Source: Azospirillum humicireducens
Lineage (GTDB): Bacteria > Pseudomonadota > Alphaproteobacteria > Azospirillales > Azospirillaceae
DNA: 64,000 nt
Direction: 5' to 3'
NCBI RefSeq assembly: GCF_001639105.2
Contig: NZ_CP015285.1
Location: 612,501-676,500 of the forward strand
Both the position numbers and the translations under genes were made by a program. The stretch's first letter is position 1. The number at the start of each line of letters is the position of its first letter. Shown here one piece after another: positions 17,922 to 28,112 of this stretch. Under the pieces are notes generated by a model. The model was not told the origin of the DNA and ran no database searches. It saw only the letters and a program-made list of their open reading frames with translations.

Positions 17922-18377
17922 TCAGAGGTCGGCGACCTCGGGGTATTTCTTGATCAACGCCACCGCATCCTCGACCAGCTTGGCGCCGTCGGCGGCCATC
18001 TTCTCGATGCTGGGGAAGCCGAAGCGGTGGACGTCGCGCAGGGTCTTCGACACCACCACCAGCCGGCCGGTGGTCAGCACCATGCGGCCGAAGCCCTCAT
18101 GGCTCATCTTCATCATCGGCGAGGCCATCATGCCGGTCCGTTTTTCGACGGTGACGCCGACCGCCTTGTAGAACAGCTCCAGCCGCCACAGCGTGTCCGG
18201 ATCGGGATCGCCGATGATCGGGATGGCGGCCCGCGCCTCCTTGTCCAGCACGAAGGGAGCGAGCAGGGCCTCGTCCGGCTTGCCTTCCCAGGCGCCATAG
18301 CTGTCCTCGGCACGGAACAGCAGGACCAGCGTCTTCACGAACTGGTCGGCGACGGATATCTCGGCCACATCAACCAT
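17922..18377 (-). CDS. NifX-associated nitrogen fixation protein (DUF269)
   Basis: 151 residues of the family encoded next to nifX in most diazotrophs. Recognisable parts are [18 protein letters not shown] near the N-terminus and [16 protein letters not shown] near residue 105. Role in FeMo-cofactor assembly is likely but not defined. Two bases separate the nifX stop from the ATG, whose ribosome site GAGGAGG lies inside the nifX end. Confidence 0.93.
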   Translation of the reverse strand: MVDVAEISVADQFVKTLVLLFRAEDSYGAWEGKPDEALLAPFVLDKEARAAIPIIGDPDPDTLWRLELFYKAVGVTVEKRTGMMASPMMKMSHEGFGRMVLTTGRLVVVSKTLRDVHRFGFPSIEKMAADGAKLVEDAVALIKKYPEVADL

Positions 18378-18379
18378 GC

Positions 18380-18778
18380 TCAGACCTCCTCCTCGTCGAA
18401 ATGGAATTGCGGCGTCTCGCCCATCGCCTTGCGCAGCCAGGGCGGCGGATTGCCGTTCAGCGTCTGGACCAGCTTTTCGAGCAGGGCCGGAATGGTCTCG
18501 GTGGCCTCGACCTTCACCGGATGGATCTTCTTCGCCACCACGCGGGCGGCGGCCGAGGCGCCGATGGCCGACAGATAGACGATGGCGACATCGGCCAGCG
18601 CCTCCAGCTTGGGCACCAGCTTGTCCTCGTTGCCGTCCTCGAACATCGAGCCGCCGAACTGGAAGGTCTCCAGAAAGGCATGGCCCTGGCGGTCGACCCG
18701 ATAGACGGCGATGTTCTTGGCCCAGCCGAAATGCGCATCGACGTGCTGCATGTCCTGGGTGCAGAAAGCGACCTTCAT
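18380..18778 (-). CDS. nifX: FeMo-cofactor precursor carrier NifX
   Basis: 132 residues. NifX binds and stores the VK-cluster and NifB-cofactor between NifB and NifEN. The dinitrogenase iron-molybdenum cofactor-binding fold is seen: [24 protein letters not shown] with the conserved His, and the helix [18 protein letters not shown] very strong ribosome site, AAAGGAGG, precedes the ATG at 18778. It lies 38 bp after nifN. Confidence 0.95.
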   Translation of the reverse strand: MKVAFCTQDMQHVDAHFGWAKNIAVYRVDRQGHAFLETFQFGGSMFEDGNEDKLVPKLEALADVAIVYLSAIGASAAARVVAKKIHPVKVEATETIPALLEKLVQTLNGNPPPWLRKAMGETPQFHFDEEEV

Positions 18779-18816
18779 CGATCCTCCTTTGGTCGGGCGT
18801 GGGTCCTGCACCACGC

Positions 18817-20187
18817 TCAGACGGCGTTGCATCCGCATGATCCGCCTCCGCAGCCGTGAGCGTCCCCGTGACCGCGGCCCTCGTGATCCATCTCGCGGGC
18901 GAGGAACAGGTTGCCGATGTCGCACAGCAGCTCGCGCGTGCCGCGGTAGCCGACCTGCACGCGCAGCCCCGCCCCCAGCCGGTCGAACATCGGCAGGCCC
19001 ATGCGGTGCAGGGCCACGCCGATCCGCGCAGCCCCCTGCCGCCCGTGCGAATTGGAGACGATCAGGTCGGCGTCGCGGGCCAGCGTCTCCAGGTCGGAAT
19101 GATCGCCGACCATGATGGTGGCTGCCTTCAGCCGCTCCAGCACCGGGCTCTGCGTTGGCGACACCGCGGCGATCACCTCGGCCCCCATGTCGGCCAGGAA
19201 GCCGGTGACGGCATAGAGCAGGTCGGGTTCCAGCGCGACGGCGATGCGCTTGCGGCTGAAGAAGAAATGCCCGTCCAGCATGGCGTCGACCAGGGCTTCG
19301 CGCTGGCGCCGCAGCCGGGCCGGCGCCGGCTTGCCGGACAGTTCCATCAGCAGCCGGACCAGCTTGTCCGATGCCTCCAACCCGGTCAGGCGGCTGAAGA
19401 AGTGGCTGGGAACGTCGGTCTTCAGCTCCAGCGCATTGCCGGCCACCCGCATATGCTCGCCGACCACGATGGTGGCGGCCGAGGCGCCCATGGCGCGGAT
19501 CTGCTCCACCGTCACGCCACCCAGCGAAGTGGCGGTGAAGTCGGTCGGCTGACGGCCCGCCATCGACAGCGACAGGTCGGGCAACATGATCGGCGACAGG
19601 CCGAAGCCTTCGATGATGTCGCGCAGTTCCTCGACATCGCCGGGCGACAGGTGGCTGCCGGCCAGCACATTGACCTGGGTCGGGATGCGCACCGGCGACG
19701 GTTCGACCAGCCGCTCGACCATCGCGGTGACGGCGGCGGCGAAGCCGTCCTCGAAGCCGCCGGCGAAGTCGGGGGTGTTGGCGAAGACCAGGGCGGTGTC
19801 GGCCATGTCGGGGTTGCGCTGGCGGAACAGCGTGTACTGTCCGCCCATGTCCTCGCCCTTGGTCTCGGTGACGCCGGTGGTGGCGACGCCGATCATGGCG
19901 GGCTTGTTGCGCTCGACGATGGTGCGGATCGCCTGTTCCAGATTGTCGTAGCCGCCGAGGATGGTGGAGACCTGATCCATCGCAGTGGTTTGCAGCGGGA
20001 TCGCCTCGCGGAAATGGCGCACCAGCAGGACCAGCCCGAAGGCGGTGCAGCCCTGCGAGCCGTGGAACAGCGGCAGGCAACGGTCGATTCCGAGATAGGC
20101 CAGCGCAGCACCCAGCGGCTGGCTCATCTTCAGCGGATTGGTCGTGGCGGCCTTGGCGGCGGAGGGGAAGCGCTGGATGTGGGACAT
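18817..20187 (-). CDS. nifN: Nitrogenase FeMo-cofactor scaffold subunit NifN
   Basis: 456 residues. With NifE it forms the scaffold on which the FeMo-cofactor precursor matures. Homologous to NifK; Cys37 and Cys47 ([17 protein letters not shown]) lie at the NifEN iron-sulfur cluster site, and [17 protein letters not shown] is conserved. The C-terminus carries a His/Cys-rich tail, residues 435-453 (His435, His440, His444, Cys446, Cys451, Cys453), beyond the nitrogenase fold. Start ATG 20187, five bases after the nifE stop. Confidence 0.96.
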   Translation of the reverse strand: MSHIQRFPSAAKAATTNPLKMSQPLGAALAYLGIDRCLPLFHGSQGCTAFGLVLLVRHFREAIPLQTTAMDQVSTILGGYDNLEQAIRTIVERNKPAMIGVATTGVTETKGEDMGGQYTLFRQRNPDMADTALVFANTPDFAGGFEDGFAAAVTAMVERLVEPSPVRIPTQVNVLAGSHLSPGDVEELRDIIEGFGLSPIMLPDLSLSMAGRQPTDFTATSLGGVTVEQIRAMGASAATIVVGEHMRVAGNALELKTDVPSHFFSRLTGLEASDKLVRLLMELSGKPAPARLRRQREALVDAMLDGHFFFSRKRIAVALEPDLLYAVTGFLADMGAEVIAAVSPTQSPVLERLKAATIMVGDHSDLETLARDADLIVSNSHGRQGAARIGVALHRMGLPMFDRLGAGLRVQVGYRGTRELLCDIGNLFLAREMDHEGRGHGDAHGCGGGSCGCNAV

Positions 20188-20192
20188 CGGCC

Positions 20193-21599
20193 TTACTCCG
20201 CCGCCAGAAGGGTGGAGGACGGACCGGACTCCCACGGTGCCGGCTGGCGCACCTGACGCCAGATCGGATTCGACAGCGTCTTGTCGATCTCCTCGCAGAG
20301 ATTGACGATGCCGTCATAGCCGGCATAGGCGTGGTGGCGCTCCTGGTTGATGTCGAGCCAGGGAACCTTGGCCTTCAAGGAGATGAACTGCGACCGGCCG
20401 CCCGACATCATGATGTCGGCCTGATGGTCGGCCAGCATCCTGTAGATGTCGCGCGGCTTCAGGTCGTCCCACTGGTGGAACTCCTCGCCCTTCATCTTCT
20501 TGATGCGCTCTTTGTCCTCCTTGGTCGATTTCTTGGTCGAGGTGCCGAGGATGGTCAGTCCGGCGCCCTCCAGCGCGCTGACCATCGACCAGCTCTTGAC
20601 CCCGCCGGTGAACAGCAGGACGCGCTTGCCGTCGAAGCGCGGCTTGTAGGGTTCCAGACGGCGCCAGACCCTGCTTTCCTCCCGCGCGATCACGCCTTCG
20701 GCCCGGTCGATCAGGCTCTTGTCGGCGCCGCGCTCCACCAGCATGCGGGCCATGGTGCGCAGCGTGTCCGACATGTCGGAGACGCCGTAGAAGGAGCCCT
20801 CGAAATAGGGGATGCCGTAGCGTTCCTGCATCTTGCGGCCGACATTCACCAATGCCTGGCTGCACACCATCATGGTGACGCGGGCGCGGTGGGCCTGGGC
20901 CACCTCCTTGTAGCGGCCGTCGCCGGAAATGCAGGACAGCAGGCGGATGCCGATCTCGTCCAGCAGCGGCTTGACCAGCCACAGCTCGCCGGCGAGGTTG
21001 TACTCGCCGATGATGCAGACGTCGGTGGGGGTGGTGTATTCCGGCTCCACCGTGCCGATGACATGCTCCAGCAGGGCCTCGCCGGCCAACTTGTTGCCGA
21101 GATTCTTCGATCCGACGAAGCCCGGCGCATCCACCGGGATCACCGGCTTGCCCAGCTTCTCCGACGCGAACCTGCACACCGCGGCGATGTCGTCGCCGGT
21201 CATGGCGGGCACGCAGGTCTGATAGACGAAGACGGCCGGCGGGTCGTATTGCTGCACGATCTCCTTGATGGCGCGGTAGAGCTTCTTTTCGCCGCCGCCG
21301 ATGACGTCCAGCTCCGACAGGTCGGTGGTGAAGCCGGTGCGGTAGAGCTGCGGGCCGGAGGATTGCGAGCCGCGATTGTCCCACGAGTTGCCCAGACAGG
21401 CGATGGGGCCATGGACCAGATGGGCGGCGTCGGCGATCGGCTGAAGCACGATCATCGCCCCGTCATAGGCGCAGCCGCCGGCCGCGGCCCCCGGTTTCAG
21501 CGACTTGGTGCAGCCCTTCTTCTTCTCCTTGGCCGATTTGGCCTGGTTGGTCGCGCAGCCCGGTTCGTTGAAGACGTCCTGGATCTTGTCCTGGAGCAT
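20193..21599 (-). CDS. nifE: Nitrogenase FeMo-cofactor scaffold subunit NifE
   Basis: 468 residues, homologous to NifD. Cluster ligands are expected at Cys43 (GGCAYDGAM), Cys68 (HGPIACLGNSW) and Cys129 (VYQTCVPAMTGDD), and the cofactor-site Cys in RLLSCISGDGRY near residue 250. First gene of nifE-nifN-nifX-DUF269-CCE_0567-fdxB. Upstream on the minus strand there is a -24/-12 promoter and two NifA sites, so expression should depend on NifA and sigma54 under low nitrogen and low oxygen. Confidence 0.97.
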   Translation of the reverse strand: MLQDKIQDVFNEPGCATNQAKSAKEKKKGCTKSLKPGAAAGGCAYDGAMIVLQPIADAAHLVHGPIACLGNSWDNRGSQSSGPQLYRTGFTTDLSELDVIGGGEKKLYRAIKEIVQQYDPPAVFVYQTCVPAMTGDDIAAVCRFASEKLGKPVIPVDAPGFVGSKNLGNKLAGEALLEHVIGTVEPEYTTPTDVCIIGEYNLAGELWLVKPLLDEIGIRLLSCISGDGRYKEVAQAHRARVTMMVCSQALVNVGRKMQERYGIPYFEGSFYGVSDMSDTLRTMARMLVERGADKSLIDRAEGVIAREESRVWRRLEPYKPRFDGKRVLLFTGGVKSWSMVSALEGAGLTILGTSTKKSTKEDKERIKKMKGEEFHQWDDLKPRDIYRMLADHQADIMMSGGRSQFISLKAKVPWLDINQERHHAYAGYDGIVNLCEEIDKTLSNPIWRQVRQPAPWESGPSSTLLAAE

Positions 21600-21646
21600 G
21601 CCCGCTCTCCCATCCTGGCGCCGGAAATGGCTCTGCACTGCAGTGA

Positions 21647-21662
21647 TGCAGGGGGCGTGCCA
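21647..21662 (-). promoter_or_regulatory. Sigma54 (-24/-12) promoter of nifE
   Basis: Minus-strand TGGCACGCCCCCTGCA has GG and GC separated by ten bases, the sigma54 rule, and a TGGCACG -24 box. The start of nifE is about 48 bp downstream. Confidence 0.88.
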
Positions 21663-21707
21663 GATGATAAGTCACTGACAAATAACAATTGTCGGGTTTA
21701 TCGGCCC

Positions 21708-21723
21708 TGTCCGATAGCTGACA
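21708..21723. promoter_or_regulatory. NifA upstream activator site (proximal) of nifE
   Basis: TGT-CCGATAGCTG-ACA fits TGT-N10-ACA exactly. It is about 46 bp upstream of the -24 box, nearer than usual; together with 21746-21761 it forms a pair. Confidence 0.7.
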
Positions 21724-21745
21724 ATCGGGGGGCCGGGTGCGGGCT

Positions 21746-21761
21746 TGTCGGGTGTCGCACA
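21746..21761. promoter_or_regulatory. NifA upstream activator site (distal) of nifE
   Basis: TGT-CGGGTGTCGC-ACA fits TGT-N10-ACA. It lies about 84 bp upstream of the -24 box, a usual distance, and starts with the same TGTCGGG found in the nifH site at 30801. Confidence 0.75.
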
Positions 21762-21823
21762 TCCCGCGCAGGGGCAGGGCGGGGCCGCCCGTATCAGGAC
21801 GCTTGTGGGAAAGGGGAGTTGCG

Positions 21824-22363
21824 ATGGACCGGATCGGATGGAGCCTCCGCCGACAGGCGACGATGGCCGGGATACTGGTGGCGCTGGCGGCCGGGCCGGG
21901 GGCTGCGGCACAGGATGGTGCGGTGATCCGGATGGCGCGGGAGCCCGGTCGTGAGATCGGCGTCGCCTGCCGATACCTCGACCTCGATCAGCACGCGGCT
22001 CCGCCGGAAGCGACAATGCTGTGCGATGCCGCAGTCGAACTCGTCACGCGGATGGCATCCGACCGGGGCAGATCCGTGGTGCACCTCGGCCTGCGCACGG
22101 TGACGCCCGACGCCGAACCGACCGAAGAAATGCCGCCGACGGTCGATGGTCCGATTCTGCTGCTGGTCCTGGAGGGCCGCCGGGACTGGAGCGGAACCGC
22201 GCACCCCCGCCTGCTGCTGCGCGCCCGACCGGTCCGCGACGGCGTCGCCGCCCCGTCGGTCGGACTTCCGCCGGTCCCGGTCGAACTGGGCGGGGAGGGC
22301 TGGCGGGCGGCAGCCGACCGTGAGCTGGAGCGGGTGGTCGGCTTCGCCCTTCGGGATGGCTGA
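21824..22363 (+). CDS. Secreted protein of unknown function, divergent from nifE
   Basis: 179 residues that I do not recognise. The N-terminus MDRIGWSLRRQATMAGILVALAAG is a signal peptide ending near GAAAQD (residue 30). The mature part has two cysteines (VACRYL, MLCDAA) and one clear beta-rich stretch (VDGPILLLVLEG). ATG at 21824 has AAGGGGAG before it. It is divergent from nifE and shares the intergenic region with the NifA sites, though no plus-strand -24/-12 box is visible. Convergent with the chemoreceptor downstream, 11 bp apart. Confidence 0.65.
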   Translation: MDRIGWSLRRQATMAGILVALAAGPGAAAQDGAVIRMAREPGREIGVACRYLDLDQHAAPPEATMLCDAAVELVTRMASDRGRSVVHLGLRTVTPDAEPTEEMPPTVDGPILLLVLEGRRDWSGTAHPRLLLRARPVRDGVAAPSVGLPPVPVELGGEGWRAAADRELERVVGFALRDG

Positions 22364-22374
22364 AGCGGTTCTGC

Positions 22375-24327
22375 TCAGCCGGCGCGCACCTCGTGGATGA
22401 AACGGTCGACTTCCGTCGACAGCTTCTCGGCATCGCCGAACAGGGCTCCGGCGGCGTCCAGCACCTGCTGGGCGGCGTTGCCGGTTCCGTCGGCGATCTG
22501 CTGGACGCCGCCGATGTTGCGGGAGATTTCCTGCGTGCCGGAGGCGGCTTGCTGCACGCTGCGGGCGATTTCGCGGGTTGCGGCATTCTGCTCCTCGACC
22601 GCGGCGGCGATGGTGGTCGACACCTCGTTCACCTGGGCGATGATGGTGGTGATCTTCTGGATGGCGCCCACCGTGTCGTCGGTCGCCGCCTGCATTGCTG
22701 CGATCTGGCTGGAGATCTCCTCCGTTGCCCTGGCAGTCTGGGTGGCGAGGCCCTTCACCTCGCTGGCGACGACGGCGAACCCCTTTCCCGCCTCGCCGGC
22801 GCGGGCCGCTTCGATGGTGGCGTTCAACGCCAGCAGGTTGGTCTGGCTGGCGATCTCCTGGATCAGCTGAACCACGGTGCCGATGCTGCGGGCCTGATCG
22901 GCCATGAGCTGGACATTCTGCGACGCCTCATCCGCCCGTTCCACCGCCTGACGGGCCACCGCACTCGACTGCGTCACTTGACGCGAGATCTCGCCGATGG
23001 AGGCGGTCATCTCTTCCGCGGAGGCGGCGACGGTCTGCACGTTGGTCGAGGCCTCCTCCGATGCGGCGGCGACGGCCGCGGCGCGCTTGCGGCTGTCCTC
23101 GGCCATGGTTGACAGCTCCTGCGAACTTCCCTTCATCCGGCTGGCGGAGCCGATGACCTGCCCGACGATGGCCTTGACCGTGTTCTCGAAACTGTCGGCC
23201 ATCCGGGCCAGCGCGTTGCGCTTGTCCCGTTCCGCCTGCTCACGGGTCTGGCGCATCTCCTCTTCCATGGCGCGGTTGCGGGCGAGAGTCTCCTTGAACA
23301 CCTCCAGCGACTGCGCCATCGCCCCGATCTCGTCCTTGCGGTCGAGTGCCGGGATGGAGACCGACAGGTCGCCGGCGCTCAGGCGCGACATCGCGTCGGT
23401 CATCCGGGTGATCGGGCGGGCGACGATGCGGACGATCAGCAGCCCCAGCAACGGCACGACGAAGACGATGGCGCCCAGCACGGTCGCGGCCAGCAGTTTG
23501 GCCAGAAGCTCCATCGGAGCCTGCACCTTCGCGCGATCCATCGACACCGCGACATGCCAATCCAGGCCGGGCAGCCCCTTGATGCTGTAGAACCGCACCA
23601 GCCGGCCGTCGTCGGTCGCGATCTCGCTTCCCCCGACCGGCTTGCGGCCGAAGGGCTTCATGACCATCGCCTCGTCCGGGTGGACCAGTATCTTGCCCTC
23701 GCCGTCGGCAAGGAAGACGAAGCCTTGGCCGTCCATCGCGAAGGAGCGCAGGAACTCCTGCAGCACGTCCAGCGGCAGATCGGCCCCGGCGACTCCGCGC
23801 AGCGTCCCCCCGCTGGTGACGGGCATCACCGCGCTGATCACCAGCTTCTTGGTGGTGGCGTCCTGATAGGGCTCCGACAGGGTCAGGTCGCGCGTCGTGA
23901 TCGCGGATTTGTACCAGGGGCGTTTGCGCGGGTCGTAGCCGGGCGGCAGTTCGGACGGGTTGAAGGTGGTGAAGCGGCCATCCGCCTCCGATCCGAAATA
24001 GACCTCGGAGAAGGTGTCGCGCAGGGTCTTGCGCGCGATGATCGGCATGATCCCATCCGGGCTGGCGGAGGTGATGTCCTCCGCGACCAAACGGATCAGC
24101 ATCATGCGCCCGGCAAGCCATTTCTGGATGCCGTCCACGGCAGCGATGCCGGCGGTCTCGATCCTGGCGTCGACCTCCGCCTGCAAGGCCTGCGACGACA
24201 GGCGGTAGACCAGCAGGCCGAGTGCCCCGACCGACAGCGTGATGAGAAGCGTGGCGGCGATCAGGATGCGATGGATGAATCTTCCGGATCGCCGGGTTGA
24301 GCCAGCCGGCTGGACAGTGGCGGACAT
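22375..24327 (-). CDS. Methyl-accepting chemotaxis protein with periplasmic dCache domain
   Basis: 650 residues. TM1 at about 18-40, a dCache_1 sensing domain at about 45-275 ([46 protein letters not shown]), TM2 at about 285-308, HAMP at about 310-365, then the signalling domain with [21 protein letters not shown] and [20 protein letters not shown]. The Tyr-Arg-Trp-Tyr-Asp pattern near RPWYKSA resembles amine or amino-acid binding dCache, but the ligand is unproven. ATG 24327 has GGGGAG in front; the ATG 12 bp upstream overlaps that site. Lies in the nifK-nifE interval. Confidence 0.94.
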   Translation of the reverse strand: MSATVQPAGSTRRSGRFIHRILIAATLLITLSVGALGLLVYRLSSQALQAEVDARIETAGIAAVDGIQKWLAGRMMLIRLVAEDITSASPDGIMPIIARKTLRDTFSEVYFGSEADGRFTTFNPSELPPGYDPRKRPWYKSAITTRDLTLSEPYQDATTKKLVISAVMPVTSGGTLRGVAGADLPLDVLQEFLRSFAMDGQGFVFLADGEGKILVHPDEAMVMKPFGRKPVGGSEIATDDGRLVRFYSIKGLPGLDWHVAVSMDRAKVQAPMELLAKLLAATVLGAIVFVVPLLGLLIVRIVARPITRMTDAMSRLSAGDLSVSIPALDRKDEIGAMAQSLEVFKETLARNRAMEEEMRQTREQAERDKRNALARMADSFENTVKAIVGQVIGSASRMKGSSQELSTMAEDSRKRAAAVAAASEEASTNVQTVAASAEEMTASIGEISRQVTQSSAVARQAVERADEASQNVQLMADQARSIGTVVQLIQEIASQTNLLALNATIEAARAGEAGKGFAVVASEVKGLATQTARATEEISSQIAAMQAATDDTVGAIQKITTIIAQVNEVSTTIAAAVEEQNAATREIARSVQQAASGTQEISRNIGGVQQIADGTGNAAQQVLDAAGALFGDAEKLSTEVDRFIHEVRAG

Positions 24328-24538
24328 GGAACTCCCCATGGATTGACGGCGGCCTTCCCGCCAGTCGGGCGATGGCACAAGCCGACCGGAACATTAGAGC
24401 CGGCTCGATGCCGCCGAACAAGGGATATCCCTAGCATTCGAAAGATGACGCTTTTGCGATTGCAGGACCTGGCAGATGAAATCTTTGGCAAGTCTTTGGA
24501 GAAATGCCGTTCCATGCATTTCCGCCGACCGTCTTCGA

Positions 24539-26029
24539 TCAACGGGCCAGCATCCGCGCAGCTTCCTTGGTTTCCGCAATGGCGTTCCCGACCTGGACAA
24601 AAGCAGTGGAGATCGCGCCGATGCTCTGGTCCACGACAGCCACGGAGGTCGATGCACCCTGCATGTTGACCGAGATGTTGGCGGTGACCGTGGTCTGTTC
24701 CTCCACTGCGCCGGCGGACATCACGACGAATTGGCGAAGATTGCTCATGGACTTGCGGATGGCCGTCAGCGACGACACGACGTCGCGCGAAACGGCTTGC
24801 ATTCCGTCGATCTCACGCGAGATCTGGGAAGTCGCGTTCGCCGACTGGTTGGCCAGATTCTTCACCTCGTTGGCGACGACGGCGAAGCCGCGGCCTGCCT
24901 CGCCCGCCCGCGCCGCTTCGATGGTCGCGTTCAGGGCCAGCATGTTGATCTGTCCGGCGATGGATCGGATCAGTTCGACGATGCCGCCCATCGCCTTTGC
25001 GACTTCCGACAGACGGGTGGCGGCCCTGTCGGCGTTGTCCGCCTCGCTCACCGCGACGTCGGCCGCCTGCTGCGACCGGGACATGCCGTCGGCGATCTCG
25101 TGGGCGGAAGCCGTCAGTTCCTCCGCCCCGGCCGCGATGGTCTGCACCGTCACCCGCGTTTCCGACGATGCGGCGGCGGCGGTATCGGCCTGCCGGTGGG
25201 CAGTGGTCATCGCCTGTTCGATCTCTGAAAAATTGGTGTCGATCAGGGACTTCAGGCGGCCCAGCATGCTGATCTGCTCGGTGATGTCGGTTGCGAACTT
25301 CACGACCTTGCGCAGTCGGCCCATATCGTCGAACACCGGGTTGTAGGATGCCTGGATCCAGACAACCCGTCCACCCTTGCCGATGCGCCTGTATTGGGCG
25401 GTTTCGAACCGTCCGCTGTTGAGCCTTTTCCAGAAATCGCGATAGGCGGCAGTCTCGCGTTCCTGTGGATCGACGAACATGCTGTGATGGCGCCCGCGGA
25501 CCTCATCCAGACTGTAGCCGAGAACGCTGAGGAAATTCTCGTTGGCGGTGATGACTGTACCGTCCGGATTGAACTCGATCACCGCCTGCGACCGCGATAT
25601 CGCATCGATCTTGCCGCGCATATCGGCGTTCGTCACCTGCCGTTCGGTGACGTCGGTGGCGAATTTGATGATCTTGCAGGCGCGGCCGGTGGCGTCGAGA
25701 ATGGGGTTGTAGGTGGCCTCGATCCAGAGCTCGCGGCCGTTCTTGGCAATGCGCCGGTACAGCGCCCGCTGGAACTCGCCGCGTCTCAGCCGATCCCAAA
25801 ACTCCTGATAGGCGGGACTGGCATGTTCGGCCGGGTCGACGAACATCCTGTGATGACGGCCGACCACTTCGGGCAATGAATAGCCCATCACCGCCAGGAA
25901 GTTGGTGTTGGCGTTCAGGATCGTTCCGTCGAGGGAAAACTCGATGATGGCAAGGGAGCGGTCCAGGGCGGACAGCAGCGCATGACTGTTGGAACCTTTG
26001 CCATAGATGGTCTGAATGAAGCCGAACAT
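24539..26029 (-). CDS. Soluble PAS-PAS methyl-accepting chemotaxis protein
   Basis: 496 residues without a membrane helix. Two tandem, closely similar PAS-PAC units (about 20-130 and 140-255), each with IEFxxDGT, LGYSLxEVxGRHHxMFVDP and YNPxxDxxGR, suggest an internal duplication. A signalling domain follows (about 290-490) with tip [21 protein letters not shown]. Soluble PAS receptors of this group sense internal redox or oxygen through a bound cofactor; the cofactor here is unknown. An A/G-rich ribosome site precedes ATG 26029. Its neighbour downstream is the dCache chemoreceptor and upstream is nifK. Confidence 0.93.
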   Translation of the reverse strand: MFGFIQTIYGKGSNSHALLSALDRSLAIIEFSLDGTILNANTNFLAVMGYSLPEVVGRHHRMFVDPAEHASPAYQEFWDRLRRGEFQRALYRRIAKNGRELWIEATYNPILDATGRACKIIKFATDVTERQVTNADMRGKIDAISRSQAVIEFNPDGTVITANENFLSVLGYSLDEVRGRHHSMFVDPQERETAAYRDFWKRLNSGRFETAQYRRIGKGGRVVWIQASYNPVFDDMGRLRKVVKFATDITEQISMLGRLKSLIDTNFSEIEQAMTTAHRQADTAAAASSETRVTVQTIAAGAEELTASAHEIADGMSRSQQAADVAVSEADNADRAATRLSEVAKAMGGIVELIRSIAGQINMLALNATIEAARAGEAGRGFAVVANEVKNLANQSANATSQISREIDGMQAVSRDVVSSLTAIRKSMSNLRQFVVMSAGAVEEQTTVTANISVNMQGASTSVAVVDQSIGAISTAFVQVGNAIAETKEAARMLAR

Positions 26030-26521
26030 TTCCGCCCCCCCCTTTTTCTCGTGATGCGCCGGATCGGTTTCCGATCGAGCATCATCGAAACGCAGAAGAC
26101 CGGCACCGGTCAATCCGTGCTGGTCCTAAGGTATAGGGTCTGGTGTGGAGTCTGAACCGATACGGAGAGTGTTGATCAACGCCCTTGCCGGGCTTGGTAT
26201 TTGTGTGTCCATACATTTTGCTGACAATAATATTTCAGCCGCTTCCAACATGGTGATCTTGCGACCGATGATCGGATAACTTATTGTCCCCGGTGGATAA
26301 TACTCCGCTCTCGCCTCTTCCGCGGTCGTTGGGTCTCCGTGGTTGCCGGCATTCCTGCGAAACAAAAATACCCGGAGCGCGCCGTTGCCGACACTCTCCG
26401 GGCTTTGGAGGTTGCCGCCGGGCCGGGGGGGGATGGAAACCCCGGCCCGTCGTGTGGGCTGGAACCGATGCCTGTGGAACCTATGCCGTTATTGCTGCCG
26501 GCCTTTCGGCCGGCGGGCCGG
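26030..26521. other. 492-bp interval between nifK and the PAS-PAS chemoreceptor
   Basis: Holds the nifK 3' hairpin (26497-26514), a second strong hairpin at 26419-26449 (CGGGCCGGGG / CCCCGGCCCG), and a stretch of lower GC around 26180-26310 that probably carries the chemoreceptor promoter. A 79-codon minus-strand frame here lacks a normal start and coding character. Confidence 0.55.
26497..26514 (-). terminator. Hairpin after nifK
   Basis: Perfect stem GCCGGCC / GGCCGGC with a GAAA loop on the minus strand, 8 bp after the nifK stop. No T-run follows, so it may be a stability element as much as a terminator. Confidence 0.6.
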
Positions 26522-28081
26522 TCAGCGGATCAGGTCGAACGAGTAGTCGGTCTGGCCGACGATGTTGGTGTTGGCGTCGATGTCCTCGAAGATCCGGTCC
26601 AGGATCCGCACCAGCACGTTCAGCGCGCCCTGGTAGCCCCAGGTCGGATAGCGGTGGTGGTGGTGGCGGTCGAAGATCGGGTAGGTCAGGCGGATCAACG
26701 GAACCTTGGTGTCGCGCTCCAGATACTTGCCGTAGCTGTTGCCGATGATGTAGTCGACCTTGTCGGTGAAGATCAGCGAGCGCAGGTGCCACAGATCCTT
26801 GCCGCCATGGGCCGCACCCGAGGCGCCGAAGGGCGAGCCGTCCAGCAGCTTCTTGACCTGTTTCTCCCACTTCTTGGAACCCGAGGTGGACAGGATGTGC
26901 ACCGGCTCCGCCCCCAGCTCCAGCAGGAAGCGGGTCATGCCGAGGCAGAAGTCCGGGTCGCCATAGACGGCGAAGCGCTTGCCGTGCATGTGGGTGTGGC
27001 TGTCGGCGATGGCGTCGACCAGACGGCCGCGCTCCAGCTTCAGGCTGGCCGGGACCGGCTTGCCCGACAGTTCGGCGAGCTTCAGCAGCAGCTCGTCGGT
27101 GCCGGTGACGCCCATCGGGTAGTTGAACTTGGCGACGTCCTGGCCCTTCTCCTTGCAGAACTGCAGGGTCTGGGTGGTGTTGTACTCCTGCATGGAGATG
27201 GTGGCCTTGGCGTGCAGGGCCTCCTTGGTCTCCTCGATGGTGGTGCCGCCGTCATACATGCGGTACTCGCCATCCATCGGCGTGTCGAAATTGTCGGACA
27301 CGTCGGACAGGATCTGCAGCTTCACGCCGAATTCGCCGGCGATGCGCTTCAGTTCGCGGTTGTTGCCGACGGCGAAGCCGTCGAAACCGGGGATCAGGTT
27401 GATCTGCTCGGTCTTGGGCGTGTCGAAATTCTCCGACGTGCCCCAGAAGTTGGTCAGGATCCCCTTGATCATGTTGTCGTAGCCGACGATGTGGCTGCCG
27501 ACGAAGGCCGGGGTGTGGGCGTAGGGGACCGGGAAGTCGGCCGGGACGCTGTCCTTGTTCTTCGCGTTGGCGATGAAGCCCTGCAGGTCGTCGCCGATGA
27601 CTTCGGCCATGCAGGTGGTCATCACCGCGATCATCTTCGGCTTGTAGAGCGCATAGGCGTTCGCCAGGCCGTCGATCATGTTGTTCAGGCCGCCGAACAC
27701 CGCCGCGTCTTCCGTCATCGACGAGGAGACCGCGCTGTTCGGCTCCTTGAAGTGGCGGGTCAGGTGGGTGCGGTAATAGGCGACGCAGCCCTGCGAGCCA
27801 TGGACGAAGGGCAGGGTGCCCTCGAAGCCCTGGGCGGCGAACATCGCACCGATCGGTTGGCAGGCCTTGGTCGGGTTGATGACGACCGCTTCACGGGCGA
27901 AGTTCTTCGCCTTGTAGTCCTCGGACTTGGTCCATTCAGACACGCGGGCGACTTCCTCGTCCGAATGGCCGTACTCGAACTCGGTCTTCTTCTTCTCGAA
28001 CATCGCCGCATATTCGGGCTGCCGGAAGAGGGTGTAGTGGTCGAGGACCTTGTCGGCGCTCTGCGAAAGCTTGTCGGTCAT
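26522..28081 (-). CDS. nifK: Nitrogenase molybdenum-iron protein beta chain
   Basis: 519 residues. Beta subunit of dinitrogenase, an alpha2-beta2 tetramer with NifD. P-cluster ligands are seen at Cys74 (PTKACQPIG), Cys99 (GSQGCVAYY) and Cys157 ([13 protein letters not shown]). The N-terminus is about as long as in other group I nitrogenases. ATG 28081 has CAGGAG upstream; a second ATG two codons before it (28087) lacks spacing. Last gene of nifHDK; no nifY follows directly. Expression should depend on the nifH promoter. Confidence 0.98.
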   Translation of the reverse strand: MTDKLSQSADKVLDHYTLFRQPEYAAMFEKKKTEFEYGHSDEEVARVSEWTKSEDYKAKNFAREAVVINPTKACQPIGAMFAAQGFEGTLPFVHGSQGCVAYYRTHLTRHFKEPNSAVSSSMTEDAAVFGGLNNMIDGLANAYALYKPKMIAVMTTCMAEVIGDDLQGFIANAKNKDSVPADFPVPYAHTPAFVGSHIVGYDNMIKGILTNFWGTSENFDTPKTEQINLIPGFDGFAVGNNRELKRIAGEFGVKLQILSDVSDNFDTPMDGEYRMYDGGTTIEETKEALHAKATISMQEYNTTQTLQFCKEKGQDVAKFNYPMGVTGTDELLLKLAELSGKPVPASLKLERGRLVDAIADSHTHMHGKRFAVYGDPDFCLGMTRFLLELGAEPVHILSTSGSKKWEKQVKKLLDGSPFGASGAAHGGKDLWHLRSLIFTDKVDYIIGNSYGKYLERDTKVPLIRLTYPIFDRHHHHRYPTWGYQGALNVLVRILDRIFEDIDANTNIVGQTDYSFDLIR

Positions 28082-28112
28082 TCTCAAATTCTCCTGTTCC
28101 AGAGGCCGATGG

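Noticed and set aside
26126..26365. 79-codon minus-strand frame between nifK and the PAS-PAS chemoreceptor gene
   Set aside because: It begins with TTG without a ribosome site, uses rare A/T-rich codons unlike its neighbours and has no recognisable family; it looks like promoter-region sequence.
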